Shown: positions 16,825 through 26,711, counted from the first letter of the stretch. The stretch: DNA of 64,000 nt from Candidatus Bipolaricaulis anaerobius (GCF_900465355.1 NZ_LS483254.1:1178001-1242000); one strand, 5' to 3'. Notes: generated by a model not told the origin, from the sequence alone. Numbers and translations: made by a program.

Positions 16825-17889
16825 CTAGCGGCGCCCGACCCTGACCACGTACCGGCTGAGAGCGGGGAACAGGCCGAGCCCCACCCCAAACAAGACCGCC
16901 GTGACGAGGGCAAACCGCAGGGCGGACATGTCAGCCACGCCCGTCACGTACCTCATCCCCTCGACCATGTACGTGAGGGGGACGGCGCGGCCCACCGCAC
17001 GGAGGAACGCGGGCATGATCTCCAGGGGGAAGTAAACCCCTGACAGGAAGAGCATGATCTGGGCAAGGATGTTCGCCACCGTGCTCGCGCTGGTCGGACG
17101 GCGCACGACGAGGGCGATGAGCGTGCCCAACCCCATCGCCCCGCTGGTCGCCGCGATGACGAATACCGTGTACAGGCCCCAGTTCACCGCGAACTGAACG
17201 CGGAACAGGACCACGGCCAGGCCCAAGGTGATCGTGGTGGAGACGAACCCCACCCCCAGCCGCACCAGGCCGATCGCCCCGAGGAGGGCGGTGGGGGGCA
17301 TCGGGGTCACGAGGAGGCGATCGAGGAGCCTTCGCTCCTTCATCTGGGTGATGTGCCCCGACACGGCGAGGAGCCCGGACATGAGGACCGAGAACGCCAT
17401 GATCCCCGGCACGACCATCGTGAACCAGCCGGCCGGCGTTCGTCCAACGCTCACCCGCTCCACCTCGACCACCGGGGCCAATCCTTGCCGGCGCAGGTCG
17501 AGCTCCGCCGCGATCCCCTGGGCCACCTCGGCCAGGGCGTACCCCTCCTGAACGCGGGTGGGATCCTGGAGGAAGAGGAGCTCCTCCCCATCCCACACCA
17601 ACCCCAGGCCGAGCACCTGCCCAGTGAGGTCAGCCTCGAGCTCGGCGCGGTCCTCATACGGCCGCACCGTCACCGTGTTCTGGGAGGAGAGGACCTCGTC
17701 GAGCAGGGCATCGCGTTCCCCGACGACGAGGAGGCCGAGGGTCACCTTCCCCCCGCCCTCGCCCCCTCCCCACACGAACCCAAAGATGATGATGAAGACG
17801 ACGGGAAACAAGACGGTGAAGAACAGCGCGATCTTGTCCCGCAGGAAGACGAGGGCCTGCGTCCGGAGGAGCTGCCGGAACGCGGTCAT
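16825..17889 (-). CDS. ABC-2 type exporter permease
   Basis: 354 residues. One N-terminal membrane helix (FFTVLFPVVFIIIFGFVW) is followed by an extracytoplasmic domain of about 140 residues. Five more helices follow in the C-terminal half, including the ABC-2 signature region MLFLSGVYFPLEIMPAFLRAV. This is the membrane half of a drug, lipid or polysaccharide exporter. Its ATG overlaps the stop of the upstream permease (ATGA), and the two permeases plus ATPase form one operon. The two permeases probably make a heterodimer. Confidence 0.88.
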   Translation of the reverse strand: MTAFRQLLRTQALVFLRDKIALFFTVLFPVVFIIIFGFVWGGGEGGGKVTLGLLVVGERDALLDEVLSSQNTVTVRPYEDRAELEADLTGQVLGLGLVWDGEELLFLQDPTRVQEGYALAEVAQGIAAELDLRRQGLAPVVEVERVSVGRTPAGWFTMVVPGIMAFSVLMSGLLAVSGHITQMKERRLLDRLLVTPMPPTALLGAIGLVRLGVGFVSTTITLGLAVVLFRVQFAVNWGLYTVFVIAATSGAMGLGTLIALVVRRPTSASTVANILAQIMLFLSGVYFPLEIMPAFLRAVGRAVPLTYMVEGMRYVTGVADMSALRFALVTAVLFGVGLGLFPALSRYVVRVGRR

Positions 17890-19079
17890 CGGGCCACGTC
17901 CCACCGCAGGCGCCGCACGGCGACGGCCGCGGACAGGCCCGTCCACCCGAGGGGCACGAGGAACGTCAGGGGGAGAGGGAGGGTGGCCTGCCCTGCCCCG
18001 AGGGAGAAGCGGAGCCCTTCCGCGAGGTAGCTCAACGGGTTGAGGTAGAGGAGGACGCGCAGGAACAGCGGGAGATCCGCGACTGGGAAGAAGAGGCCGC
18101 TCAGGAACAGGATCGGCATGTTGATGATGTTGGCGATGGCCATCCCCGCTTGAGCTGTGTTGGCGAGCGAAGCGACGAAGAACCCGAACGCGAGGAACGT
18201 GACCGCCGCCAGGACGAGGTACCCGACGGCCAACGGCCGGGTGAACGCCACCGTGGCCCCGAACCCCACCCGGCCGAGGAGGACAACGAGGGTGAACTGG
18301 AGCCCGCACATCGCCAAGTACCCAAGCGCGAACCCGGCGAGGTACTGCAATACGCGGAGGGGGGTCACCCAGTAGCGGCGGAGGATCTTCAGATCCCGCG
18401 AGAAGAGGATCGTCCCCGACACGCTGAACAGCCCGCCCACGAAGAACGCCATGAGGACGATCCCCGGGAGGAGGAAGTCCACGTACGCCACGGGAGCACT
18501 GGAATCCCCGATCCACTCCGTGCGCACGGGGGTCGCGGCCTCTGGCTCGTAGAGACCGGCCCGGGTGAGGAGCTCCCGGTTCAGCCGCGCCAGGACCTGC
18601 TCCACGACATCCGCGGCCATGGTCGAGGCAGCGTTCGCCTCGCTCGAGTACACCTCAACCTGAGCAGGGGGGCCGGACCCGACCAGCGCCGCCAGCGCGG
18701 CGGAGCTGAACCCGGGCGGGATCACGATCAGGGCCGCAACGTCCCCCAGCCGGACCGCCTCCTTCTCCCGAGCGAGGAACCGCTCCGCATCCTCCCCAGA
18801 AGTGGGCTGGCGCAGGGTCAAGAGGGGCTCCTCCCCTACTCGGGGTGGGGCGGACAGGGAAACGAACACCTCCTCCACCACCGACGCGAACCCCTCCTCC
18901 CGGTCGAGGTTCGCAAGCGCGACAGGGAAATTCATCGTCCCCTCCTCCCCGAGGTGCCCGAACACGAGCGTCAGGACCGAGAGGAGAAGGAGCGGGAACA
19001 CGACGAACCAAAACAGGGTCTCCTTTTGCCGCAACGCGGTCACGAGGGCGCACCGCGCCAGTTGGAGAACGGCCCTCAC
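17886..19079 (-). CDS. ABC-2 type exporter permease
   Basis: 397 residues, same plan as its downstream partner: N-terminal helix (FWFVVFPLLLLSVLTLVFG), a large external domain, then five helices including ILFLSGLFFPVADLPLFLRV. The external domain contains VAALIVIPPGFSSAALAAL, common in ABC-2 proteins of the YhgE/DrrB type. It starts at GTG 19079, overlapping the ATPase stop (GTGA). The substrate is unknown. Confidence 0.88.
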   Translation of the reverse strand: MRAVLQLARCALVTALRQKETLFWFVVFPLLLLSVLTLVFGHLGEEGTMNFPVALANLDREEGFASVVEEVFVSLSAPPRVGEEPLLTLRQPTSGEDAERFLAREKEAVRLGDVAALIVIPPGFSSAALAALVGSGPPAQVEVYSSEANAASTMAADVVEQVLARLNRELLTRAGLYEPEAATPVRTEWIGDSSAPVAYVDFLLPGIVLMAFFVGGLFSVSGTILFSRDLKILRRYWVTPLRVLQYLAGFALGYLAMCGLQFTLVVLLGRVGFGATVAFTRPLAVGYLVLAAVTFLAFGFFVASLANTAQAGMAIANIINMPILFLSGLFFPVADLPLFLRVLLYLNPLSYLAEGLRFSLGAGQATLPLPLTFLVPLGWTGLSAAVAVRRLRWDVAR

Positions 19080-19996
19080 GCGCGGAGCCTCCTCCCGGTG
19101 AGGGAGAGGAACACGTCCTCCAGGTTCGGCTGGCGCACGACCATGTTCCGGAGGGGAATCCCTCGCTCTCGGGACCAGGAGAGGAGCCCCTCCAGGGCCG
19201 CCACCAGATCGGGCGTCGTCAGGGTCACCGTCGTCCCGTCCCCGTGTGCCTCCCCGGGAAGGCTCGCCAGGGCCTCCGGGCTGAGGTCGAACGCGTCGAA
19301 CTCGATGAGCGTCTCCTGACCGAGGCTGGACGTGAGGTCGCGCGGGCTCCCGTGGGCGATCACGCGGCCGTGGTCCATGATGCACACCTCATCGGAGAGG
19401 GCCTCCGCCTCCTCCATGTAGTGGGTGGTGAGGACGATCGTTTTCCCCTCCCCCTTCAGGCGCTCGACGATCGCCCAGATGTTGTGGCGGGCTTGGGGAT
19501 CGAGCCCGGTGGTGGGCTCGTCGAGGAACACAAGGTCCGGATCGTTGATGAGGGCAGCACCGAGGGCGAGACGCTGCTTCTGCCCTCCCGACAGGTGTCG
19601 CACCAGGCTTCCTGCCTTGTCCTCAAGCGCGATCTCAGCCAGGACCTCCGCCACCGGCCGCGGCCGATCGAAGAACGACGCGAACAGGGCGAGGACCTCC
19701 CGCACCCGGAGGTAGGGCTCGAACCCGCCCTCCTGGAGCAGCACGCCCATCCGCCCCTTCATCCCCGCCGTCACCCGCCGCACCCGGGCCCCGAACATCT
19801 CGATCTCGCCTTCGTCCGCGTCGCGGATCCCCTCGAGGATCTCCAGGGTCGTCGTCTTGCCGGCGCCATTGGGCCCAAGCAGGGTGAACACGGTCCCCAC
19901 CCGGACCGCGAACGAGACCCCGTCCACGGCGTGGACGGTGCCGTAGCTCTTCTTGAGGTCGCGCACAGCGAGAAGCATCTGCGGATCGTTCGCCAC
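19076..19996 (-). CDS. ABC-2 exporter ATP-binding protein
   Basis: 306 residues. Walker A GPNGAGKTT, signature LSGGQKQRLALG, Walker B LVFLDEPTTGLD and switch His in TTHYMEEAE are all intact. The C-terminal 90 residues are the extension typical of DrrA/CcmA-type exporters. It powers the two permeases encoded directly downstream. GTG 19996 is chosen because AAGGGGG lies about 6 nt upstream; ATG 19978 has no ribosome-binding site. It is divergent from the cyclase gene, with 123 bp between them. Confidence 0.92.
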   Translation of the reverse strand: MANDPQMLLAVRDLKKSYGTVHAVDGVSFAVRVGTVFTLLGPNGAGKTTTLEILEGIRDADEGEIEMFGARVRRVTAGMKGRMGVLLQEGGFEPYLRVREVLALFASFFDRPRPVAEVLAEIALEDKAGSLVRHLSGGQKQRLALGAALINDPDLVFLDEPTTGLDPQARHNIWAIVERLKGEGKTIVLTTHYMEEAEALSDEVCIMDHGRVIAHGSPRDLTSSLGQETLIEFDAFDLSPEALASLPGEAHGDGTTVTLTTPDLVAALEGLLSWSRERGIPLRNMVVRQPNLEDVFLSLTGRRLRA

Positions 19997-20086
19997 GACC
20001 GCCCCCTTGCCCCCCCATATCGGGAAGGGCCGGCGGATCGTAGCGCCGCCGCCCTCGCTCCGCCACGGGAAGCCCGGGGGGCTCGG

Positions 20087-20092
20087 TATAAT
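20087..20092 (+). promoter_or_regulatory. -10 box for the adenylate cyclase-TPR gene
   Basis: TATAAT, 27 nt upstream of ATG 20120, with a GGAAGGGGGGAG ribosome-binding region between. No clear -35 hexamer is visible. Confidence 0.5.
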
Positions 20093-20119
20093 GCGAATAT
20101 CCGGAAGGGGGGAGCGACC

Positions 20120-22396
20120 ATGCCTGAAGAGGAACGCCGGCTGAGCGCGATCCTGATCACCGACATCGTCGGGTACACCCTCCTTGGGCAGACGAACGAG
20201 GACCTCTCGCTCAAGCTCCTCGAGGAACACGATGCCCTCTTGCGACCCCTGTTCTCCTCCCACGGCGGACGGGTGGTCAAGGCGATGGGCGACGGGTTCC
20301 TCGTCGAGTTCCCAAGCGCGCTCCAGGCCACGCGGTGCGCGATCGCGATCCAGGAGGCCCTCCACGCGCGGAACGCCTCTCAGCCCCCCGAGCGCCGGAT
20401 CCGGATCCGGATCGGAGTCCATGTCGGGGATGTCGTCCACCGCCAGGGCGACCTGTTCGGGGACGGTGTGAACGTGGCGTCGCGGATCGCCCCGCTTGCT
20501 GAGCCGGAGGGAGTTTGCATCTCGGCCCAGGTGTACGATCACGTGTGGAACAAGGTGCACTTCCCGCTCGTGAGCATGGGAAGGCAAGCCTTGAAGAACG
20601 TCCGCGTGCCGACGGAGGTGTACGCGGTGGCGTTCCCCTGGTCCCAGGTGCGGCCGGAGGAACCGCGGCCGGTGGACCGCACGCGGATCGCCGTCCTCCC
20701 CCTGGCGAACACCAGTCCCGACCCAGCCGACGCCTTCTTCGCCGACGGGATGACAGAGGAGCTCATCTTCACCCTCTCCCGAATCCGCGGATTGCGCGTG
20801 ATCGCCCAGACATCGGTCATGAAGTACAAGGGGACCAAGAAGTCCATCGCCGAGATCGCCCAGGAGCTGAGGGTGGCCACGGTGCTGGAGGGCAGCGTGC
20901 GCAAGGTGGACCACCAGCTGCGGATCAACCTCCAGCTCATCGATGCCCAGACCGAGGAACACCTGTGGTCGGAGGCCTATGACCGCAAACTCGAGGACGT
21001 GCTTGCTGTCCAGACCGAGATCGCGCGCAAGGTGGCGGAGATGCTTGAGGTGAAGCTCGTCGCCGGCGAGGAGCGACGCCTCCAGCCAGCGGGGGCGCGG
21101 GACGTGGACATCTACATGCTGTACCTGAAGGGTCGCCATTTCTGGAACCAGCGGTCCGAGAGTGGCCTCAAGCGAGCGATCGAGATCTTCCAGGACGTGA
21201 TCGCGGCCGATCCGCACTACGCCCTCGCCTACGCTGGCTTGGCGGACTCCTACAGCGTGCTCGCCAGCCAAGGGCATCTGCCGGTGCACGAGGCGCTCCC
21301 CCTCGCCAAGGAGGCGGCACAGAAGGCCCTCGAGCTGGACGAGGACCTCGCTGAGGCGAACACGTCGCTGGCTCTCATCGAGTGGCTGTTCGAGCACGAC
21401 ACGGAGCGGGCGGCCACCCGGTTCAAGAAAGCGATCGAACAGAACCCAAACTATGCCACCGCTCGCCATTGGTACGCCAACCTCCTGAGCGACCTCGGCC
21501 GGACCTCGGAGGCCCTCGCCGAGATGAAGCGTGCCCTCGCCCTCGACCCCCTCTCCCCGATCATCAACATGGCCCTGTCCGCCATCCTCTGGGAGTCCGG
21601 GCAGTTCAGCGAAGCCCTCGATCAACACCGCCGGGCGCAGGCCCTCGCGGCCGACTTCGTGGAGGGCCATCTGTCCCTCGCTTCCGTCCTCCAGACGGCG
21701 GGGAAGTGGGCCGAGGCCGAGGCGGAGCTCAACAAGGCCCTCGATCTCGATCCCAACAGCAGCGCGGTGCGCCGGGCGTTCGCGGACCACCTCACGTTCC
21801 TCGGCCGCTTCGACGAGGCCCTGGAGACCATGAACAAGGTCCTCGTCATGGAGCCCGACTCACCGATCGCGAACCATACCTACGGGCGGTGCCTCGTCTT
21901 CGCCCGGCAGTACGAGGAGGCGATCGTCCAGCTTCAGCGGACCCTCGATCTCGATCCGGAATGGGTTCAGCCCCGCGTCACCCTCGGCATCGTGTACACC
22001 CTGCTCGGGCGGCACGAGCAGGCCCTGGAAGCATTCCGGAAGGCCGAAGCGAGGGTTGCCAAGACGGACCGGGTGCAGACCGAGATCCAAGCGTCCCGGG
22101 TCGTCACCTACGCCGGGATGGGGGAGACGACGACCGCCGAGGAGAACCTGCGGGCGCTGGAGAGAAGGGATTCCGGACTCGGCCACGCGTTCACGGTCGC
22201 CTCCGCTCACTTCGCCCTCGGGCACGTGGACGAGGGCCTGGCCTGGCTCGAGAAGTCCTTCCAGGCACGCGATCCGGGGCTACGCCTTCTCAAGGTCCAT
22301 CCCTGGTTCGATAGCGCCCGGTCCGACCCCCGGTTCCAGGGCTACCTCGTCAAGATGGGGTTCCCCGAAGAGGCGCCCCCGGTGGCGGCGGGGTAG
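20120..22396 (+). CDS. Class III adenylate cyclase fused to TolB-like and TPR domains
   Basis: 758 residues. The N-terminal cyclase domain (about 1-180) has metal Asp residues D15 (LITDIVGYT) and D58 (MGDGF), the ATP-selecting lysine K54, and GDLFGDGVNVASRI. A FlgO/TolB-like middle (about 190-320: IAVLPLANTSPDP, FADGMTEELIFTLSRI) is followed by about ten TPR-type helical pairs to the C-terminus. No membrane segment is seen. It probably makes cAMP in the cytosol under control of proteins bound to the TPR part. The same architecture is known from rhizobia and other bacteria. It is divergently placed from the ABC exporter operon. Confidence 0.9.
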   Translation: MPEEERRLSAILITDIVGYTLLGQTNEDLSLKLLEEHDALLRPLFSSHGGRVVKAMGDGFLVEFPSALQATRCAIAIQEALHARNASQPPERRIRIRIGVHVGDVVHRQGDLFGDGVNVASRIAPLAEPEGVCISAQVYDHVWNKVHFPLVSMGRQALKNVRVPTEVYAVAFPWSQVRPEEPRPVDRTRIAVLPLANTSPDPADAFFADGMTEELIFTLSRIRGLRVIAQTSVMKYKGTKKSIAEIAQELRVATVLEGSVRKVDHQLRINLQLIDAQTEEHLWSEAYDRKLEDVLAVQTEIARKVAEMLEVKLVAGEERRLQPAGARDVDIYMLYLKGRHFWNQRSESGLKRAIEIFQDVIAADPHYALAYAGLADSYSVLASQGHLPVHEALPLAKEAAQKALELDEDLAEANTSLALIEWLFEHDTERAATRFKKAIEQNPNYATARHWYANLLSDLGRTSEALAEMKRALALDPLSPIINMALSAILWESGQFSEALDQHRRAQALAADFVEGHLSLASVLQTAGKWAEAEAELNKALDLDPNSSAVRRAFADHLTFLGRFDEALETMNKVLVMEPDSPIANHTYGRCLVFARQYEEAIVQLQRTLDLDPEWVQPRVTLGIVYTLLGRHEQALEAFRKAEARVAKTDRVQTEIQASRVVTYAGMGETTTAEENLRALERRDSGLGHAFTVASAHFALGHVDEGLAWLEKSFQARDPGLRLLKVHPWFDSARSDPRFQGYLVKMGFPEEAPPVAAG

Positions 22397-22427
22397 GCCG
22401 TTGGACCCCGAGGAGGTCTCGTCATCC

Positions 22428-23585
22428 ATGATCCCCACGCCGGTTGCCGTGAAGGCCGTGCGAACCTACGATGAGGCGGAGATCCGCTCGGCCGTGGAGG
22501 CCGCGCTGGCCGCGATCGGAGGGGTGGACGACCTCCTCCGGCCGGACAGTCGGGCGTTCGTGAAGATCAACCACCTCTCCCCGCCATCCCCTCCCGAGCG
22601 GGGGATCGTCACCCATCCCACGTTCACGGGTGCGGTCCTCGCGGTCGTGCGGGACTACACGCCGCACATCACGGTGGGCGACGACCTCCACCCCTCGACT
22701 CCGGATGGGTTCGAAATCTCCGGGTACCGAGCTCTCGCGGAGCGGCTGGGGGTGAGGCTCGTCAACCTGCGGGAGGAGGGATTCACCCGTGTGGAGTGCG
22801 CGGGGGTGGTCCTAAAGGAGGTCTACCTCGCCCGCGCGGTCCGCGAAGCGGACGTCATCATCGATCTCCCTAAGCTGAAGACCCACTCCCTGACCCTGTT
22901 CACCGGCGCGGTGAAGAACATGTACGGCGTGATCCCCGGCGGGCTGCGCACCGCGTTCCACGGGCAGCACAAGGACCCCACCGAGTTCAGCCAACTCCTC
23001 GTGGACATCTTCGCTGCTGCCCAGCCCCAGCTCACGATCATGGACGGGATTGTGGCGATGGCGGGAGCAGGCCCGGCCAACGGGACGCTGCGCGAGCTCG
23101 GGGTGATCCTCGCCAGCCGCGATGCGGTGGCCGTGGACGCCGTGGCATCGCGGATCATCGGGCTCGATCCGCTCGCCGTGCGGACCACCCGCTACGCCCA
23201 GGAACGGGGGCTGGGAGCGAGGGACGTGGAGATCGTGGGCGAGCCGATCGCAACGGTCAGCGTCGCCGACTTCGCCCTCCCGCCGATCCCGGCGGGGGAG
23301 ATTGTGGGCTGGGCCCCGCGGTTCCTGACGCAGTTCGTCACCCGCCAGCTTGCCGTCCGCCCCCAGATCGTGCGCCGGAACTGCGTGGGGTGCGGGGCCT
23401 GCGCCCGCATCTGCCCCACCGGCGCGGCCACCGTGACGATGGGGAAGGCGCACATCAACCGTGAGATCTGCATCCGCTGCATGTGCTGCCATGAGGTGTG
23501 CCGGTTCGACGCGATCGCCCTCCAGCGATCGCCCCTCGGACGGGCGCTCCACCCGTTCGCTCGGGCGCGGCGCCGTCGGAGGTAG
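22428..23585 (+). CDS. DUF362 protein with C-terminal 2x[4Fe-4S] ferredoxin domain
   Basis: 385 residues. A DUF362 domain (about 1-290) has PKLKTHSLTLFTGAVKNMYG and a DGIVAMAGAGPANG segment. Its C-terminus carries two cluster motifs, CVGCGACARICPTG and CIRCMCCHEVCR. Such proteins are common in anaerobes and are thought to shuttle electrons or help in iron-sulfur chemistry; no reaction is established that I can name. AGGAGGT lies 10 nt before ATG 22428, 31 bp after the cyclase. Hemolysin III starts 1 bp after its stop, so they form one operon. Confidence 0.85.
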   Translation: MIPTPVAVKAVRTYDEAEIRSAVEAALAAIGGVDDLLRPDSRAFVKINHLSPPSPPERGIVTHPTFTGAVLAVVRDYTPHITVGDDLHPSTPDGFEISGYRALAERLGVRLVNLREEGFTRVECAGVVLKEVYLARAVREADVIIDLPKLKTHSLTLFTGAVKNMYGVIPGGLRTAFHGQHKDPTEFSQLLVDIFAAAQPQLTIMDGIVAMAGAGPANGTLRELGVILASRDAVAVDAVASRIIGLDPLAVRTTRYAQERGLGARDVEIVGEPIATVSVADFALPPIPAGEIVGWAPRFLTQFVTRQLAVRPQIVRRNCVGCGACARICPTGAATVTMGKAHINREICIRCMCCHEVCRFDAIALQRSPLGRALHPFARARRRRR

Positions 23586-23586
23586 G

Positions 23587-24240
23587 GTGAACCGCGAACT
23601 CCCCGAGTACACGGAAGGCGAGGAGATCGCGAACGCGGTCACCCACGCCGTGGCCACGGGACTCAGCCTGGCTGGCCTCGCCGCCCTCACCGTGCTCGGC
23701 GTGGTGCGGGGAGCGAGCGCGGGCCAGATCGCGAGCCTCGTCGTGTATGGGACAACCCTCGTCCTGACCCATCTCGCCTCGACCCTCTACCACAGCGTGC
23801 GGAACCGCCAGGCGAAGGCCGTGTTCCGGATCCTCGACCACGCCTCGATCTACCTCCTCATCGCCGGGACCTACACCCCATTCCTCGTGATCCGCCTCTG
23901 GAACCCATGGGGATGGGCGCTCCTCGGGGTCGTGTGGGCGATGGCCGCGGCGGGGGTCGTGTTCAAGTCCTTGTTCCTGGGGCGCCTGCGCAAGGCATCG
24001 GTCGTCACCTACGTCGCGATGGGATGGCTGATCGTGGTGGCAGCGAAACAGGTCCTGTCCCATGTTCCACTGGGGGCGCTCGTCCTCCTCCTCGCCGGTG
24101 GCGTGATCTACACCTTAGGGATCATCTTCTACGCGTGGAAGCGCCTTCCGTTCAACCACGCCATCTGGCACCTCATGGTGCTCGCGGGCGGGATGTGCCA
24201 CTACTTTGCGATCTTCCTCTACCTCCTCCCCGCCCGGTAG
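23587..24240 (+). CDS. Hemolysin III (PAQR/YqfA family) membrane protein
   Basis: 217 residues and seven predicted membrane helices. The family signatures are THLASTLYHSV near the N-terminus and FNHAIWHLMVLAGGMCHYFA near the C-terminus, giving the Ser-His-Asp/His metal site of the PAQR superfamily (CREST). It sits in the inner membrane; a hydrolase acting on ceramide-like or other lipid amides is proposed for relatives, not proven here. The start GTG 23587 follows GGAGGTAGG and is 1 bp from the previous stop. Confidence 0.9.
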   Translation: MNRELPEYTEGEEIANAVTHAVATGLSLAGLAALTVLGVVRGASAGQIASLVVYGTTLVLTHLASTLYHSVRNRQAKAVFRILDHASIYLLIAGTYTPFLVIRLWNPWGWALLGVVWAMAAAGVVFKSLFLGRLRKASVVTYVAMGWLIVVAAKQVLSHVPLGALVLLLAGGVIYTLGIIFYAWKRLPFNHAIWHLMVLAGGMCHYFAIFLYLLPAR

Positions 24241-24251
24241 GGTGTGAGCGC

Positions 24252-24257
24252 TATCAT
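24252..24257 (+). promoter_or_regulatory. -10 box of a leaderless promoter (rsmA)
   Basis: TATCAT with 7 nt to ATG 24265. It overlaps the earlier in-frame ATG 24256, which argues against that ATG as a start. Confidence 0.45.
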
Positions 24258-24264
24258 GCGCGGG

Positions 24265-25104
24265 ATGGAGGGGAAACTCACATCGCCCACGGTCCTGCGG
24301 GAGGTCCTCTCCCGCCACGGGGTCCGGCTGCGCCCCGAACTCGGCCAGCACTTCCTCGCCGACGGGAACATCCTGGAGAGGATCGTTGAGTTGACCGAAG
24401 CAGGGGGGGATGAGACCGCGGTCGAGGTCGGCGCGGGCGCGGGAACCCTCACCGTGGCGCTCGCCCCGCGGGTGCGGGAGCTCGTGGCGGTCGAGGTGGA
24501 TCGGCGGCTGATCTCGGTCCTGGAGGAGACAACCGCCGCTCACCCCAACGTGCGGGTCCTCCCCGGGGATTTCCGCGGGTTCCCGCTCAGCTCGCTCGGG
24601 GAACGGATCCTCCTCGTGGGGAACCTCCCCTACGGGATCACAAGCGATGTCCTCGTGAAACTCATCCGCGAGCGGGAGGCGGTGGAGCGGGCGGTAGTCA
24701 TGGTCCAGCGGGAGGTCGGGGAGAAGCTCGTCGCCCCCCCCGGACCGGAGGCGAGCCGGCTCGGGGTCCATCTCCGTGCCTACTTCGACGCTGAGGTGGT
24801 GCGGAAGGTGCCGCGGACCGTGTTCTTCCCCCCGCCGGCGGTGGACTCGGCCCTCATCCGGCTGCGGAAGCTCCCCGTGCCGCACGTCACGGCGCCGGAG
24901 CCGGCGTTCGAGCGGGCGCTCTCCCTCATCTTCTCCGGCCGGCGGAAGACCCTCCGTCGCGCCCTCCTCGGGCAGCTCTCGGCTGCGGAGGCGGATCGGA
25001 TCCTGGCCGAGGCTAGGTTGGACGGCCGAGTGCGCGGCGAGGCCCTGCCCCTCGAAGCCGTGGACCGCCTGGCCCATACCCTTGACCCCGGCGGGACGAG
25101 ATGA
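24265..25104 (+). CDS. rsmA: 16S rRNA (adenine1518/1519-N6)-dimethyltransferase
   Basis: 279 residues, a normal RsmA/KsgA. It dimethylates two adenines in helix 45 of 16S rRNA during small-subunit assembly. Features: [19 protein letters not shown] motif [11 protein letters not shown], catalytic NLPYGI, the [11 protein letters not shown] segment and the C-terminal RRKTLRRAL. Earlier in-frame starts (GTG 24244, ATG 24256) overlap or precede a TATCAT -10 box, so ATG 24265 is preferred as a leaderless start. It lies 24 bp after hemolysin III and may also be co-transcribed. Confidence 0.92.
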   Translation: MEGKLTSPTVLREVLSRHGVRLRPELGQHFLADGNILERIVELTEAGGDETAVEVGAGAGTLTVALAPRVRELVAVEVDRRLISVLEETTAAHPNVRVLPGDFRGFPLSSLGERILLVGNLPYGITSDVLVKLIREREAVERAVVMVQREVGEKLVAPPGPEASRLGVHLRAYFDAEVVRKVPRTVFFPPPAVDSALIRLRKLPVPHVTAPEPAFERALSLIFSGRRKTLRRALLGQLSAAEADRILAEARLDGRVRGEALPLEAVDRLAHTLDPGGTR

Positions 25105-25134
25105 TGGCCCAGGGCTCTAGAGACGGGGGGCACG

Positions 25135-25287
25135 ATGATCAGCTGTCGGGGAGCGGCGAAGACCTATGTGGTGCGGGAGCGGGCGGGGCTTCTCGGCCGC
25201 AACGCGGACGAAGGCCTCCGCCCACTCGGACGAGCGGCCCTTCGCCGTTGCCTGGAGCACGGGGGAACCGTCGCCTCAGGCCCATGA
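25135..25287 (+). CDS. Small ORF, possible remnant of an ABC ATPase N-terminus
   Basis: 50 residues. The opening [20 protein letters not shown] resembles the first strand and A-loop of ABC ATPases, but no Walker A follows. A GACGGGGGGCACG purine-rich stretch precedes the ATG. Its TGA overlaps the start of the next gene (ATGA), so it could act as a translated leader for the phosphatase. It may be a real small protein, a decayed ATPase fragment or chance; I cannot choose. Confidence 0.35.
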   Translation: MISCRGAAKTYVVRERAGLLGRNADEGLRPLGRAALRRCLEHGGTVASGP

Positions 25288-26060
25288 CCGACGGGGGGCT
25301 GCTCACGCGGATGCGGGATCTGCTGACGAGGGAGGGGCGGCTCATCTCCCTCCCTGCGGACCGGACCACAGTGTTCGTGGGCGACACACACGGGGACTGC
25401 GATGCGACCGAGCGGGTGCTGGACAAGTTTCCCCCCCGCGAGCACGTCCTCGTGTTCCTCGGGGACTACGTGGACCGGGGGCCGGATTCGCTCGGCAACC
25501 TCCGCCTCCTCCTTGAGGCCAAGCTCGCCCACGGGGGCCACGTGGTCCTCCTCATGGGCAACCACGAGGGGTGGGCGGTCCAGCAGTTCGCGCCGGCCGA
25601 CTTCTGGGAGCGCCTCCGGCCCCCGGAGGCCGCGGCGTGGGGGGAGGTCCTCGCCGGGCTCCCGTTCGCCGCTCACCACCCCATCGGCCTCCTCGCCCTC
25701 CATGGGGCTCTGCCCGATGTGGAGAAGCTCGCCGACATCGCCCGCATCCAGCTCGGCTCAGCGGCGTGGCGGGCGCTGGCGTGGGGAGACTGGGAGGACC
25801 GCCCCGGCCCTGCCCTCAAAGCGCTCCCCTCCGGCCGTCCGGCGTTCGGAGGGGACCACTTCCGCCGCGTCGCGGATCGCCTCGGAATTCGCGCCCTCGT
25901 CCGCTCCCACCAGCCCTCGGCCCCCTTGTACCTGTACGGCGACCGGTGCCTCACCCTGTTCACCTCCCGCGCCTACGGGGGAACGGTCCGGCGGGTGGCC
26001 GTCCTCCGTCCGGGGCAGACGGTAGCCACGGCGCGGGACCTCGAACTCGTCGAGATCTAG
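25284..26060 (+). CDS. PPP-family serine/threonine protein phosphatase-like metallophosphoesterase
   Basis: 258 residues. The metal-binding signature is complete: GDTHGD, GDYVDRG and GNHE, then later histidines in LHGALP and RSHQP. This is the calcineurin-like fold of the PPP family, which removes phosphate from proteins or from small molecules such as Ap4A. The gene starts at ATG 25284, overlapping the stop of the small upstream reading frame. It converges on the oligoribonuclease, sharing 4 bp. Confidence 0.87.
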   Translation: MTDGGLLTRMRDLLTREGRLISLPADRTTVFVGDTHGDCDATERVLDKFPPREHVLVFLGDYVDRGPDSLGNLRLLLEAKLAHGGHVVLLMGNHEGWAVQQFAPADFWERLRPPEAAAWGEVLAGLPFAAHHPIGLLALHGALPDVEKLADIARIQLGSAAWRALAWGDWEDRPGPALKALPSGRPAFGGDHFRRVADRLGIRALVRSHQPSAPLYLYGDRCLTLFTSRAYGGTVRRVAVLRPGQTVATARDLELVEI

Positions 26061-26620
26061 GCCGGCGGCCCCTGGTCAGGGAGGGGCTGGAACACGGTGC
26101 CCCGGTAGCGGCGCAGCTCCTCGATCGATTCCAGGACATCGGGGAGGGCACGGTGCTTGGCGTTCGCTCCGTTGGCGGGGACCCGGTCGGGGTACCAGCG
26201 GCGGACGATCTCCTTGATCGAGCTCACGTCCACCTGGCGGTAGTGGAGATAGGCGTTGAGGCGCGGCATGTGACGGGCGAGGAACCGGCGGTCGAAGCAC
26301 ACCGAGCTCCCGGCGAGCGGACACGCTCGGGGCGGGCAGTACTTGCCCACGAGGGCGAGGGCGGCCGCCTCGGCCTGGGCAAGGGTCGTCGTGGACCGGC
26401 GCACCTCCTCCAGCAACCCCGACGCCTGGTGCTGCTCCTGGACCCAGTCGTCGAGGCCCACGAGCGCGTCGTTGGGGTGGTGCACGACGAGCGATCCCTG
26501 GGCGAGCAGGTTCAGATGCTTGTCGGTGATGACGACCGCGATCTCGAGGATCACGCTCGTCTCCGGATCGAGACCGGTGGTCTCGAGGTCTATCCACACG
26601 ATGTTCTCTCGGTACCGCAT
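26057..26620 (-). CDS. orn: Oligoribonuclease (DEDDh 3'-5' exonuclease)
   Basis: 187 residues. The DEDDh catalytic set is visible: [11 protein letters not shown] (Exo I), [18 protein letters not shown] (Exo II) and [17 protein letters not shown] (Exo III, catalytic His). Orn degrades 2-5 nt RNAs and pGpG, the product of c-di-GMP phosphodiesterases such as the HD-GYP protein at 1-5 kb. ATG 26620 begins the homologous region. It is transcribed alone, converging with the phosphatase gene. Confidence 0.93.
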   Translation of the reverse strand: MRYRENIVWIDLETTGLDPETSVILEIAVVITDKHLNLLAQGSLVVHHPNDALVGLDDWVQEQHQASGLLEEVRRSTTTLAQAEAAALALVGKYCPPRACPLAGSSVCFDRRFLARHMPRLNAYLHYRQVDVSSIKEIVRRWYPDRVPANGANAKHRALPDVLESIEELRRYRGTVFQPLPDQGPPA

Positions 26621-26711
26621 GGTGGGCCGTATGTCCTTTCTCTTCCCGGTCAGGCTCGGCCGTCGTGCCCTCGCTTGCCACGAAGCCACGGGAGGGCTAC
26701 CGTACCGGGCG

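Noticed and set aside
19980-21790. Long minus-strand open frame continuing upstream of the ABC ATPase, opposite the cyclase-TPR gene
   Set aside because: Only the last part is the ATPase. The rest is an antisense shadow of the cyclase gene and crosses its promoter.
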